A DNA stretch of 64,000 bases from Acidimangrovimonas sediminis (GCF_002871005.1 NZ_PHSN01000016.1:124001-188000), one strand, 5' to 3'; counted from the first letter of the stretch, positions 44,584 through 53,760 are shown. Program-made: numbers and translations. The notes: a model not told the origin generated them from the sequence alone.

Positions 44584-47500
44584 ATGTTCTCGCGTTTCTT
44601 CATCCAGCGGCCGGTGCTGGCCAACGTGATCGCGCTGCTGATCGTCCTTCTGGGCGCGGTGGCCTTCACCCGGCTGCCGATCGCGCAATATCCCGACATC
44701 ACGCCGCCGACGATCCAGGTCAGCGTGCGCTACCCCGGCGCCAGCGCCGAGACGGTGATGGACACGGTGGGCCTGCCGATCGAGAGCCAGGTCAACGGCG
44801 TCCCCGGCATGATCTACATGCAGTCGAATTCCACCAGCGACGGCACCTACAACCTGACCGTCACGTTCGAGATCGGCACCGACCCCGACAAGGCGCAGAT
44901 CCTGGTGCAGAACCGGGTCGACGCCGCCACCGCGCAACTGCCCTCCTCGGTGCAGTCGCAGGGGGTGACGGTGCGCAAGCGCTCCACCTCCATCCTCGAA
45001 TTCGTCACGCTGTCGGGGGCGGATCCCAAGTATGACAGCCTGTACCTGGCGAATTACGCCAAGATCAACCTTGTCGACCCGCTGGCCCGGGTGCCCGGGG
45101 TGGGCGACGTGTCGATCATCGGGGCGGGCGATTACGCGATGCGGATCTGGTTGAACGCCGACCGGATGAAGGCGCTGGGGCTGACGCCCACCGACGTGTC
45201 GAACGCAATCAAGGCGCAAAGCCAGGTGGTGGCCTCGGGGCAGCTCGGCGCGCCGCCGATCGCGACGGGACAGGGGTTCCAGACCCCGATCGTGATCGAC
45301 GGGCGGCTGAATGACGTGAAGGGCTTCGGCAATGTCGTGGTCAAGACCGACGCCGACACCGGGACCGTCACCCGCCTGCGCGACATCGCGCGGATCGAGC
45401 TGGGGTCAAAGAGCTATGGACAGGTGTTCCGCGTCAACGGCCGCGCCTCGGCCGCGATCGCCATCAGCCAGCTGCCCGACGCCAACGCGCTCGACGTGGC
45501 GAAGGCGGTCGAGACGAAGATGAAGACCCTCGCGCGCGATTTCCCCCCGGGGCTGAGCTACGACGTGCCGTTCAACACCACGCTCTTCGTCAATGCCGCG
45601 GTCGACGAGGTCTGGCGCACGCTGGGTGAGGCCTTCGTGATCGTGCTGGCCGTGATCTTGCTGTTCCTGCAGGACTGGCGCGCGACGCTGGTGCCGGCCA
45701 CGACGGTGCCGGTCACCCTCATCGGCGCCTTCGCGGTAATGGCGGCGCTGGGGTTCACGATCAACATGTCGACGCTCTTCGCCCTCGTCCTTGCCATCGG
45801 GATCGTGGTCGACGACGCCATAGTCGTGGTCGAGGGCGCGGCCGAGAAGCTCAAGCCCGGGGTGCCCGGCCCGGTCGCGGCCGAGAACGCGATGAAGGAG
45901 CTCTTCGCACCCATCGTCGGCATCACGCTGGTGCTTCTGTCGGTCTTCCTGCCCGCGGCCTTCCTGCCCGGGCTCACGGGGCAGCTTTACCAGCAGTTCG
46001 CGCTGGTGATCGCGGCGACCGCGCTGATCAGCGCGATCAACGCGGTGACGCTGAAGCCGGTGCAGGCCGCGCTCTGGATGAAGCCGCTGAAGCCGGAGGG
46101 CGAGCGCAACATCGTCTTCCGCGGCTTCTCGCGGTTCGAGGGCTGGATGGAGCGGGGCTACATGCGGCTGCTGCCGCGGGTCCTGCGCTGGCGCTACCTC
46201 GTCTGCGCCGCGGCGGCGGGGGTGATGATCCTCGGCTTCGTCGGGCTGTCGAAGGTGCCCGGGGGCTTTCTGCCGATCGAGGACCAGGGCTATTTCGTGG
46301 CCTCGGTCTCGCTGCCGCCGGGGGCCTCGCTGGAGCGGACGGACGCCGCGCTGAAGGAGGTCCGGACGCGGCTCGACAAGGTACCGGGGGTGGCGAACGT
46401 GATCACCATCGCCGGGGTGTCCCTGCTGAACGGCAACGCCTCCCTCGCCAGCGCGGGCGCGGTCTACATCGTGCTGGACCCCTGGGACGAGCGCGGCAAG
46501 TCCGAGGGGCTGCTGCCAATGTATCTGGGCCTGTCGAAGGCGCTGAAGGATCTGCCGGACGGCACCGCGCTGGTGGTTCCGCCGCCGCCGATGCAGGGCG
46601 TGGGCAGCGCCGCCGGCGCCACGATGATGCTGACGCTCGAGGGCGGCAGCATGGATTTCGCGCGTCTGTCGCAGGCCGCGCAGGCCTTCGCCGCGCGGGT
46701 CGAGAAGGATCCCCGCGTCGTCGGCGTCAACATCGCCTCGGCGCCCGAGGCGCCGCAGGTCCGGCTTGATGTGAACCGCGACAAGGCGGCCTTGATGGGC
46801 GTGAACGTGTCCGACGTCTATTCCGCCCTGTCGGGCTACCTCGGGTCGAGCTACGTCAACCAGTTCACCCGCTTCGGCCAGACCTTCCAAGTCTACATCC
46901 AGGCCGAGAGCGACAGCCGCGCGATGGCCGCGGGGATCGGCCGGCTGACCGTGCCCAACGCCTCGGGCCAGATGGTGCCGCTTTCCAGCCTCGTGACGGT
47001 GGAGAACGGCAGCGGCCCGCCGCTGGCCACGCTCTACAACCTGCGCCCGGCGGTGCAATTGCTGGCCCGCGGCGACCGATCCGTCAGCACCGGCACCGTC
47101 ATGCAGATCATGGACGAGGCCGCGAAAAGCCTGCCCTCGGGTGTCGGGACCGAATGGACCGGCCTTTCCTATCAGGAAAAGGTTGCGGGCAATCAGGTCT
47201 ATTTCGCCTTCGGTCTGGCGCTGATCCTCGTCTACCTCGTCCTCGCGGGGCAGTACGAAAGCTGGCTGGGGCCGCTGCCGGTGATCCTGTCGGTGCCGAT
47301 CGCGCTCAGCGGGACGGTCGGGGTGCTGCTGGCGCTGGGGCTTCAGAACACGCTTTATACCCAGATCGGGATGGTGTTGCTGATCGCGCTGGCGGCGAAG
47401 AACGCGATCCTGATCGTGGAATACGCCCGCGACATGCGCCTGCATCACGACATGTCGATGATCGACGCGGCGCTGGCCGCCGGGCGGAGACGTCTTCGGC

Positions 47501-47709
47501 CGATCGTCATGACCTCGCTCGCCTTCATCCTGGGCATGGTGCCCCTCGTGCTGGCCAGCGGCGCGGGCGCCAACGCGTCGAAGTCGATCGGCATCTCGGT
47601 GATCAGCGGGATGCTGGTGTCCACGGCGCTGGGTCTCTTCGTGGTGCCGGCGATGTTCGTGCTGTTCCGCCAGATCGAGGAATGGCTGGCCCGGCGCCGC
47701 GCGGGCTGA
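44584..47709 (+). CDS. RND (HAE1 family) efflux transporter permease
   Basis: A 1041-residue inner-membrane pump of the AcrB/MexB type with twelve membrane helices. Opening MFSRFFIQRPVLANVIALLI; proton-relay Asp pair in GIVVDDAIVVVE at about 410-411; GQYESWLGPLPVILSVPIAL in the second half and the conserved second-half helix-start MIDAAL ... RLRPIVMTSLAFILGMVPL. It exports drugs, bile acids or other hydrophobic compounds using the proton gradient; the substrate cannot be read from sequence. Last gene of the operon that is divergent from the two-component system. Confidence 0.95.
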   Translation: MFSRFFIQRPVLANVIALLIVLLGAVAFTRLPIAQYPDITPPTIQVSVRYPGASAETVMDTVGLPIESQVNGVPGMIYMQSNSTSDGTYNLTVTFEIGTDPDKAQILVQNRVDAATAQLPSSVQSQGVTVRKRSTSILEFVTLSGADPKYDSLYLANYAKINLVDPLARVPGVGDVSIIGAGDYAMRIWLNADRMKALGLTPTDVSNAIKAQSQVVASGQLGAPPIATGQGFQTPIVIDGRLNDVKGFGNVVVKTDADTGTVTRLRDIARIELGSKSYGQVFRVNGRASAAIAISQLPDANALDVAKAVETKMKTLARDFPPGLSYDVPFNTTLFVNAAVDEVWRTLGEAFVIVLAVILLFLQDWRATLVPATTVPVTLIGAFAVMAALGFTINMSTLFALVLAIGIVVDDAIVVVEGAAEKLKPGVPGPVAAENAMKELFAPIVGITLVLLSVFLPAAFLPGLTGQLYQQFALVIAATALISAINAVTLKPVQAALWMKPLKPEGERNIVFRGFSRFEGWMERGYMRLLPRVLRWRYLVCAAAAGVMILGFVGLSKVPGGFLPIEDQGYFVASVSLPPGASLERTDAALKEVRTRLDKVPGVANVITIAGVSLLNGNASLASAGAVYIVLDPWDERGKSEGLLPMYLGLSKALKDLPDGTALVVPPPPMQGVGSAAGATMMLTLEGGSMDFARLSQAAQAFAARVEKDPRVVGVNIASAPEAPQVRLDVNRDKAALMGVNVSDVYSALSGYLGSSYVNQFTRFGQTFQVYIQAESDSRAMAAGIGRLTVPNASGQMVPLSSLVTVENGSGPPLATLYNLRPAVQLLARGDRSVSTGTVMQIMDEAAKSLPSGVGTEWTGLSYQEKVAGNQVYFAFGLALILVYLVLAGQYESWLGPLPVILSVPIALSGTVGVLLALGLQNTLYTQIGMVLLIALAAKNAILIVEYARDMRLHHDMSMIDAALAAGRRRLRPIVMTSLAFILGMVPLVLASGAGANASKSIGISVISGMLVSTALGLFVVPAMFVLFRQIEEWLARRRAG

Positions 47710-47714
47710 TCATA

Positions 47715-47800
47715 CCGATCCGCCGCAGTCCGCACTGTGGAGGCCCGCACTGTGGAGGTCCACCAAATGGACGTCCGCACGATGGACAGCGGCGGATCGG
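47715..47800. repeat. 86-bp inverted repeat with internal tandem repeats
   Basis: Perfect 12-bp arms CCGATCCGCCGC and GCGGCGGATCGG enclose a region with two copies of CCGCACTGTGGAGG (step 15 bases), a related GTCCGCACGATGGA, and an apical hairpin GTCCA-CCAAA-TGGAC. It begins 6 bases after the RND pump stop and could be a long terminator or RNA-processing structure. Confidence 0.7.
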
Positions 47801-47858
47801 ATCTTCATCTTCATTCACGCGCGCGGTTAGCTGCGCCCGTGCCGAAGGAGAGGATCCG

Positions 47859-48395
47859 ATGCCAGAAAGCCCCTGCCCGCCGATCCCGGATGCCGACTGG
47901 CCCGAAGAGATCGCCGACCTGCGCGAGGGCTTCGCCGGGCGGCTGGACGTCTACCGCGTGATGGCGCATCACCCGGCGCTGCTGCGCGCCTGGGCGCCGC
48001 TGCGTCAGCATGTCGTCCTCGATAGCGCACTGGGGGCGGAACGGTCGGAGGTGGTGATCCTGCGGGTCGCGCACAGGATGGGGGCGGCCTACGAATGGGC
48101 CCATCATGTCAGCCGCGCCCGCAAGCTGGGCTTTGCCGACACCCGTATCCTGGCGCTGAAGGGCCTGCCCGAAGGCGAGGACGGCCTGATCGCCCGCGCG
48201 GTCGACGCGCTGATCGACGACCGCCGCCTGAGCCCTTCGCAAGAGGCGGAGCTGGCCGCGGCGATCGGGCGGAAGGCAGTGTTCGACCTGGTCGCGACGG
48301 TGGGGTTCTATTCTGTCCTCGGGTACCTGCTGATGACCTACGACACCCCGGTCGATGCCGGTGTCGCGGCGGAGCTGGCGCGCGCGCCGCTGTGA
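47859..48395 (+). CDS. Carboxymuconolactone decarboxylase family protein
   Basis: A 178-residue helical protein with the CMD-family core: ALGAERSEVVILRVAHRMGAAYEWAHHVSRARKLGFADTRILAL (about 61-105). The C-x-x-C of AhpD-type peroxidases is absent, so it is closer to the YEWxxH subgroup of unclear activity. AAGGAGAGGAT precedes the ATG. Its stop is 3 bases from the convergent IclR stop. It may serve the neighbouring aromatic module; that is inference. Confidence 0.88.
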   Translation: MPESPCPPIPDADWPEEIADLREGFAGRLDVYRVMAHHPALLRAWAPLRQHVVLDSALGAERSEVVILRVAHRMGAAYEWAHHVSRARKLGFADTRILALKGLPEGEDGLIARAVDALIDDRRLSPSQEAELAAAIGRKAVFDLVATVGFYSVLGYLLMTYDTPVDAGVAAELARAPL

Positions 48396-48398
48396 CCC

Positions 48399-49220
48399 TC
48401 AGGCCGAGATCGCGGCGGAGATGCGGCCCGCCAGGTCGATCAGCGGCGGGCCGTAGCCGGCCATCGCCTTCGCCCCCGCCATGGCCGAGCTGATCCAGAT
48501 CAGCGAGACGCAGGCGGCGACGCTGCCGTCCTTCATCACCGGTGCGGCGATGGAGGCGGTCTGCGGCCGGAATTCCCCCGCGTCGCGCAGCGCCACCCCG
48601 TCGCGACGCGCCTGGTCGAGCAGCCTGCTCAACCGGGCGGGTTCGAGGAACGGCTGATCGGCGGGGTCGCCCAGCCGCGCCAGATGGGCAAGGATCAGCG
48701 CGCGTTTCTCCTCGCCGCAGAAGGCAAGGTAGGCGCGCCCCGCCGAGGTGCGCAGCATCGGCAGCCGGTAACCGATCATCGCCCGGTCGATCGACAAAGG
48801 CGAGCGGCCGTGCGTGGTTTCCTGGATCACCATGGCGGCATTCTCGTAGACCGACAGGTCGATCGGCCAGACCAGCTGCCTGTCGAATTCGGCCAGGATC
48901 GGCCCGGCCGCAAGGCAGATCGCCGAGCGGCTGGCGTGGCCATCGCCCAGCGAGGCCGCCAGCGGCGTCACCCGCACCCGGTTCGAGGTCGGCGACCAGG
49001 CGACATAGCCCGCGTCCTCCAGCGTCTCGAGCAGGCGGTAGACGGTGGGCCGCGGGATCCCCAATGCCGCCGCAAGCTCTCCCGGGCGGGCCTCGCCCAT
49101 GGCGTTGATCTTGCGCAGGATCGACAGGCCGCGCGTCAGGGCGCGCACGGCATCGGGCGGCCTGCGCCCTGCGGTGCGGCCCGCCGCGTGGCCGGTCGTC
49201 TTGGGGGTCTCCTCCGTCAT
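48399..49220 (-). CDS. IclR family transcriptional regulator
   Basis: A 273-residue regulator. Winged helix-turn-helix at about 23-85 (ALTRGLSILRKINAMGEARPGELAAALGIPRPTVYRLLETLEDAGYV), then the IclR effector-binding domain (about 100-265) with TSAGRAYLAF. ATG 49220 follows AAGGAT; upstream in-frame ATGs at 49235 and 49253 are less likely. IclR proteins control aromatic and organic acid catabolism. It lies 51 bases downstream of the FAH-family gene on the same strand, so it likely regulates the catabolic operon of which it may be the last gene. Confidence 0.92.
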   Translation of the reverse strand: MTEETPKTTGHAAGRTAGRRPPDAVRALTRGLSILRKINAMGEARPGELAAALGIPRPTVYRLLETLEDAGYVAWSPTSNRVRVTPLAASLGDGHASRSAICLAAGPILAEFDRQLVWPIDLSVYENAAMVIQETTHGRSPLSIDRAMIGYRLPMLRTSAGRAYLAFCGEEKRALILAHLARLGDPADQPFLEPARLSRLLDQARRDGVALRDAGEFRPQTASIAAPVMKDGSVAACVSLIWISSAMAGAKAMAGYGPPLIDLAGRISAAISA

Positions 49221-49271
49221 GGCGCATCCTTGCATGACGCCGGGCGCGGGCAAAGCCCCCGGGTCCTGTCC

Positions 49272-50114
49272 TCAGGCCTCGGCGGCCACCGGGTTCGACA
49301 GCGTGCCGATACCCGAGATCTCGACCTCGCAGACATCGCCGTCCTTCATCCAGAGCGGCGGCGTGCGGCGCGCGCCCACCCCCCCGGGCGTGCCGGATAC
49401 GATCACGTCCCCCGGTAACAGCGGCAGGATGGTCGAGCAATAGGCGATCAGCCGCGGGATCGTGGCGATCAACAGCGCGACGTCGGTATCCTGCACGACC
49501 TCGCCGTTCAGCCGGGTCTGAAGGTGAAGCGCGGCCGGATCGGGGATCTCGTCCGCCGTCACCATCCAGGGGCCGAAGCCGCCGGTGCCGGCGAAGGTCT
49601 TGCCGGGCATGAACTGGTGCGTGTGCTTCTGCCAGTCGCGCACCGAGGCGTCGTTGTAGCAGGCATAGCCCGCGACATGGGAAAGCGCGTCCGCCTCGGA
49701 AATCCGCCGCCCGCCCGTGCCGATGATCACGGCCAGCTCGCCCTCGTAGTCGAACATGTCCGATTCCAGCGGCTTGATCAGCGGCGCGCCATGGCCGACC
49801 TGGCTGCCCGCGTAGCGGGGGAAGAGAACCGGGTTCGGCGTCTCCTCGCGCCCCGTCTCCTGGATGTGGTCATGGTAGTTAAGGCCAACGCAGATGATCT
49901 TGTCGGGGTTCGGGATCACCGGGTCGAGGGTGACCTGATCAAGCGTCAGGTCCGGCGCCGCATCGGCCAGCTTCGCGGCCTCGGGCACGAGGCCCGCGGC
50001 GAGGAAGTCGCGCAGGGTCGGGGCGTCGAAGCGGGTCGAGAGATCGACGATGCCGCCCCCGGTGACAAGGCCATGGCCTGCGCGGCCGGCATGGGTGAAG
50101 GAACACAGTTTCAT
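49272..50114 (-). CDS. Fumarylacetoacetate hydrolase family protein
   Basis: A 280-residue FAH-fold enzyme. N-terminal domain about 1-70; catalytic domain with KIICVGLNYHDHIQETG, the metal-binding acidic motif DYEGELAVIIG (about 120-130), and GKTFAGTGGFGPWMV, then TLPLLPGDVIVSGTPGGVG-like glycine motif. FAH-family enzymes hydrolyse C-C bonds of acylpyruvates or decarboxylate/hydrate ring-cleavage products. Here it is 4 bases from the FAD hydroxylase gene and likely acts on the ring-cleavage product made by the dioxygenase two genes upstream. Confidence 0.92.
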   Translation of the reverse strand: MKLCSFTHAGRAGHGLVTGGGIVDLSTRFDAPTLRDFLAAGLVPEAAKLADAAPDLTLDQVTLDPVIPNPDKIICVGLNYHDHIQETGREETPNPVLFPRYAGSQVGHGAPLIKPLESDMFDYEGELAVIIGTGGRRISEADALSHVAGYACYNDASVRDWQKHTHQFMPGKTFAGTGGFGPWMVTADEIPDPAALHLQTRLNGEVVQDTDVALLIATIPRLIAYCSTILPLLPGDVIVSGTPGGVGARRTPPLWMKDGDVCEVEISGIGTLSNPVAAEA

Positions 50115-50117
50115 TGG

Positions 50118-51611
50118 TCAGACCATCTCCTGTTCATGGATGTCGATCGGGGCGGGCAGGATCCGCGCCACCAGCGCGGCCAGCCCTTCGGGTGTGTCCG
50201 CTGTGCCCAGCGTCTGGCGGTCGGGGCGCAGCACCGCGGCGCGGGCGCCCAGCCGGGCAAGGTGGTCGGCCGCGTCAGAGGTCTCGGACGTGACCAGCAC
50301 CGCGCCGGGCGGCAGGTTGAGACCCTGCGCAAGGTCTGCCTCGGCCACCACGACCCAGCGGTGCGGGAAGGCCGCGTCAAGCCGCCGGCCATCGGCCAGC
50401 CGGGGCTGCCCGAAGAGACGCCCGGCCCCCTCGCCCAGCCCGAGCCCCGGCCCGATCGGCGGCGCGATGCTTTCCATTCGCGCGGTCCCCCCCACGCCGG
50501 GAAGCGCCGCGCGCAGGGCCTCCTCGGTGCCGCAGGTGTTGATCAGGCCGCCCAGCCGCACCGCCGTGCGGATGTATTCCCGGGCATTCGGCTTGCGCTC
50601 CGTCGCATAGCTTTGCAGCAGCGCGTCGGCCGCGTCCCCCACCACGGCGCCGCGGCAGATCAGCGCCAGCTTCCAGTAGAGGTTGGCCACGTCGCGGATC
50701 CCCGCGCACATGCCCTGCCCCATGAAGGGCGGGGTCTGGTGGCAAGCGTCGCCCGCCAGCAGGAGCCGCCCGCGACGCCACTCCTCGGCCACCAGCGAAT
50801 GGAAGGTGTAGACCGCGGTGCGCTCCAGCTCCGCCTCCTCCGGGGTCAGCCAATCCGACAGAAGCTCCCACACCCGTTCCGGGCGCGCCACCTCGGCGGA
50901 GTCCTCTCCGGGGAGCACCGTGATCTCCCACCGCCGCCGCGGGCCCGGCCCGCGGACATAGGTGGCCGGGCGCTCGGGCACGCAATACTGGATCGAGTGG
51001 TCGCCGAGCGCGGGCTTGTCGGCGCGCAGGATCGTGTCGACCACCAGCCAGCGCTCGTGAAAGCCCAGATCCTCCATCCCCGTCTCGATGAAGCGCCGCA
51101 CCAGAGAGCGCGCCCCGTCGCAGCCGACGACGAAGGCGGCCCGCGCGCGCTCCACCCGGCCGCGCGCCATGTCCTCGAACCGCAATTCCACCATGTCGCC
51201 GCGATCCTCGACGAGGAAGGCCTCGCAGCGGGCACGCACCGTCACCTCAGGCCGCTCGGCCAGCCCGGCGCGCAGAAGGCGTTCAAGATCCGGCTGGTGG
51301 AAGCGATAGCTTGCGCGCCAGCCCTGCGGCCCCTCGCCCTGCGGCCGCGGCCAGTCGAGCAGCAGCCTGCCCGTGGCATCGACGAACCGCATCCCGGGGT
51401 TGGCACGGGTCAGCGGCTCCAGCGCCTCGGCAATGCCGGCCCACTGGAAGACGCGCATCACCTCGCCGTCGAAATGCACCGCGCGCGGCAGATGGTAGGC
51501 GGCATTCTCGCGTTCCAGCACCAGCACTTTCAGCCCGCATTGCGCCAGAAGATGCGCCAGCGTGGCGCCGGTCGGGCCATAGCCCACGATCGCGACGTCG
51601 TACTCTTCCAT
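50118..51611 (-). CDS. FAD-dependent aromatic hydroxylase, MhpA/PobA-type
   Basis: A 497-residue class A flavoprotein monooxygenase. FAD-binding GYGPTGA (9-15), the DG motif in VVGCDGARSLVRR, and the GD motif in LLAGDACHQTPPFMGQGMCAGIRD. A C-terminal thioredoxin-like domain (about 370-497) is typical of MhpA-type 3-hydroxyphenylpropionate or similar phenol hydroxylases; its Cys motif is absent as in most homologues. It should hydroxylate a phenolic substrate to a catechol using NAD(P)H and O2. ATG 51611 overlaps the dioxygenase stop codon by one base. Confidence 0.92.
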   Translation of the reverse strand: MEEYDVAIVGYGPTGATLAHLLAQCGLKVLVLERENAAYHLPRAVHFDGEVMRVFQWAGIAEALEPLTRANPGMRFVDATGRLLLDWPRPQGEGPQGWRASYRFHQPDLERLLRAGLAERPEVTVRARCEAFLVEDRGDMVELRFEDMARGRVERARAAFVVGCDGARSLVRRFIETGMEDLGFHERWLVVDTILRADKPALGDHSIQYCVPERPATYVRGPGPRRRWEITVLPGEDSAEVARPERVWELLSDWLTPEEAELERTAVYTFHSLVAEEWRRGRLLLAGDACHQTPPFMGQGMCAGIRDVANLYWKLALICRGAVVGDAADALLQSYATERKPNAREYIRTAVRLGGLINTCGTEEALRAALPGVGGTARMESIAPPIGPGLGLGEGAGRLFGQPRLADGRRLDAAFPHRWVVVAEADLAQGLNLPPGAVLVTSETSDAADHLARLGARAAVLRPDRQTLGTADTPEGLAALVARILPAPIDIHEQEMV

Positions 51612-52594
51612 CAGCCCCGCCCTTCCCTGAGAAGCGCATCGTAGAGCCATGGGCATTCCACCAGCGGCGGCGCCCGCCGCCCCCTCGCCGCCGCGTCGAG
51701 GCGCATGTCGCGCAGCCGCTTCCGCCCGCCCTCCTCGGAGAGATAGAGCCGCTCGTGTCCCCAGAAGCTGGGGCCGTCGTGGGTTTCGTGCGGCACCCAT
51801 GTCTCCGGCTCGATCTGGCGCCCGCCCCACCCGTTCTCGACGAAGAAGCCGGAGGGAGAGTTGGCGTAGTAGCTGGTCATGTAATCGTTGGTATGGCGGC
51901 CGAGGGTATAGGCCACGCGTCCCTCTTCCTGCTGGGCGAGGTCGAAGCCCTGGCCCACGTCGTCGAGGTTCCGGAACTCCACCATGAAGTGGTGAAACCC
52001 CTGCTGCCCCGACCCCACCATCGCGAAGGAATGGTGCCGCGCATTGAGGTGGAAGAAGTAGAGGCCATAGGGTTTCAGCCCGAAGTCCGAGACGCGAAAG
52101 TCGAGGTGATCGCGGTAGAATGGCATCATCACCTCGATGTCCTGCACGTGCAGCACGGCATGGCCCATCCCGAGCGGCCCGGTCAGGAAGCCGTCGATCG
52201 GCCGGCCCGGAACGAAGGGATCGTCGGCGATCATCGGCGCGTGAAAAAGCTCCACCCGGTTGCCCATCGGGTCGTGAAACCAGATCATGTCGCGGACGAA
52301 GCGGCGGTCGGCCAGCGCGCCGGTGCCCGCGTGCACCTCGACCCCCGCGGCGTCGAGACGGCCCGCATAATGTTGCAGGTCGGCGGCGTCCGAGACCTCG
52401 AACCCGAGGAAGGCCAGCGTCTCGCCCGGCTCGTCCGAGACGAGGAGGCGCTGCACCCGGTCGTCCATCCGGAAGGCCAGCGCCTTGCCGCCCCGGTCGA
52501 TCGTCTGCATCCCGAGGAGCCGGCCCGCGAAATCGGACCAGTCGTCGAGGCGGTCGGACCGCACGCCCAGATAGCCCAGTGCACAGATTGCCAT
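51611..52594 (-). CDS. Extradiol ring-cleavage dioxygenase (type I, VOC family)
   Basis: A 327-residue two-domain vicinal oxygen chelate enzyme like BphC. Fe(II) ligands: His in GHAVLHVQD (about 143), His in GFHHFMVEF (about 200), and Glu in SPSGFFVENG (about 253), within the extradiol signature beginning GRHTNDYMTSYY. It cleaves a catechol meta to the hydroxyls. The C-terminal 60 residues are a lid-like extension. AGGAGGGCGC precedes the ATG. First gene of the catabolic operon. Confidence 0.93.
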   Translation of the reverse strand: MAICALGYLGVRSDRLDDWSDFAGRLLGMQTIDRGGKALAFRMDDRVQRLLVSDEPGETLAFLGFEVSDAADLQHYAGRLDAAGVEVHAGTGALADRRFVRDMIWFHDPMGNRVELFHAPMIADDPFVPGRPIDGFLTGPLGMGHAVLHVQDIEVMMPFYRDHLDFRVSDFGLKPYGLYFFHLNARHHSFAMVGSGQQGFHHFMVEFRNLDDVGQGFDLAQQEEGRVAYTLGRHTNDYMTSYYANSPSGFFVENGWGGRQIEPETWVPHETHDGPSFWGHERLYLSEEGGRKRLRDMRLDAAARGRRAPPLVECPWLYDALLREGRG

Positions 52595-52675
52595 GGTTGC
52601 GCCCTCCTGAAGGTTGGCCGGTGTTCGTGATGTCGCCCAGACTAGCCCGGACCTGCCGGGCGTGCCGGGCCGCCG

Positions 52676-52702
52676 CCCCGTCCGTCCGCTGGGCGGACGG
52701 GG
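52676..52702 (-). terminator. Hairpin terminator after the TRAP transporter operon
   Basis: CCCCGTCCG (52676-52684) pairs with CGGACGGGG (52694-52702), 9 bp, 9-base loop. It starts 7 bases after the stop of the binding-protein gene and has no T-run, so it may act as a rho-linked or RNA-stabilising structure. Confidence 0.55.
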
Positions 52703-52709
52703 CCTGCCG

Positions 52710-53735
52710 TCATTTCGGCGCGTTGGCGGCCGAGACCTGCTCGGCCTCCTTCAAGACCTTCCTGGCCCCGGCCTTGTCGGTCTGCGCCGCGACCCAGGCC
52801 GCAGACGCGCCTTTCAGCGCGGTGTCCCACGCCGTCTGCTGGGCGTCGGAGAGGGTGACGAAATGGATCTTGGGATTCTCGTGGAAGGTCTTGGCGATCG
52901 CCGCGTCGGTCGTGTCGACCACATCCGAGATCCAGGTGGCCGCGGCCTTGCCTGACATCTCGTCGATCACCTTGCGGTCGGCCCCGGGGAGGGCGTTGTA
53001 GGTGTTGCGGTTCATCAGGATCGCCATCGGCGAGGCGGTGACGCGGGTGTCGACGACATAGGGCGCGACCTCGTAGAGGCGGAAGGTACGGTAGGCATCC
53101 ATCACCCAGACCGCGCCCGACACCACCCCGCGCTCGAGGTTCTCGTAGACCTGCGGCGCCGGGATCGACACGCCCGAGGCGCCGACCAGCCCCAGCAGCG
53201 TCGACCCGAAGCTGGAGGGAGAGCGCAGCTTCAGCCCCTTCATCGCGGCCGGGGTATCGAGGCCCGGCCTGGTCATCAGGAACCGGTAGCCCGGCGTCGT
53301 GAACAGCGCGATCACCTTGTAATCGGCGTATTCCTTCTTCAGCGCGCCGTCGGCCTGCAACGCATTCAGAACGGCCGTCCCTTGGGCCGAGCTTTTCACC
53401 AGCCCCGGGACCTCGACCACCCCGGTCATCGGAAAGACCCCGGGCGTGTAGGTCGGCACCACCAGCGCCACATCGGCCACCCCCGCCTTCACGAGATCCG
53501 CCTGCGCCGGCGGTGCGCCCAGGATCGACCCGGGATAAAGCTTGAACGCATTGCCCTTCGACAGCTTGGCGTTCACCTTGTCGATCCAGACCTGCAGGAT
53601 CTTGGCCGAATAGAAGCCCTGCGGCGGCTCGAAGCTCGACACCCGCATCTCGCGGGCCGCAGCTACGCCCGGCGCGATCAGAGGCGCCAGCAGGAGCGCC
53701 GCGGCGGCGGCGGCTTTCAGCACTCGGTCGAACAT
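52710..53735 (-). CDS. dctP: TRAP transporter solute-binding protein (DctP family)
   Basis: A 341-residue periplasmic receptor: Sec signal (about 1-27, ending AAA), then the DctP fold with the conserved MKGLKLRSPSS (Arg that binds the ligand carboxylate), ENLERGVVSGAVWVMDAYRTFRLYEVAPYVVDT and a long C-terminal helix. It delivers a carboxylate-containing ligand to the QM permease. AGGGAGGAG precedes the ATG. It is the third gene of the operon, 25 bases after dctM, unlike the usual P-Q-M order. The neighbouring aromatic genes suggest an aromatic acid ligand (inference). Confidence 0.92.
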   Translation of the reverse strand: MFDRVLKAAAAAALLLAPLIAPGVAAAREMRVSSFEPPQGFYSAKILQVWIDKVNAKLSKGNAFKLYPGSILGAPPAQADLVKAGVADVALVVPTYTPGVFPMTGVVEVPGLVKSSAQGTAVLNALQADGALKKEYADYKVIALFTTPGYRFLMTRPGLDTPAAMKGLKLRSPSSFGSTLLGLVGASGVSIPAPQVYENLERGVVSGAVWVMDAYRTFRLYEVAPYVVDTRVTASPMAILMNRNTYNALPGADRKVIDEMSGKAAATWISDVVDTTDAAIAKTFHENPKIHFVTLSDAQQTAWDTALKGASAAWVAAQTDKAGARKVLKEAEQVSAANAPK

Positions 53736-53760
53736 TGGGTCTCCTCCCTTTTTGTCCGGT

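Noticed and set aside
45406-47448. A 680-codon open frame on the minus strand
   Set aside because: Antisense to the RND pump; Arg/His/Asp-rich composition is typical of shadow frames.
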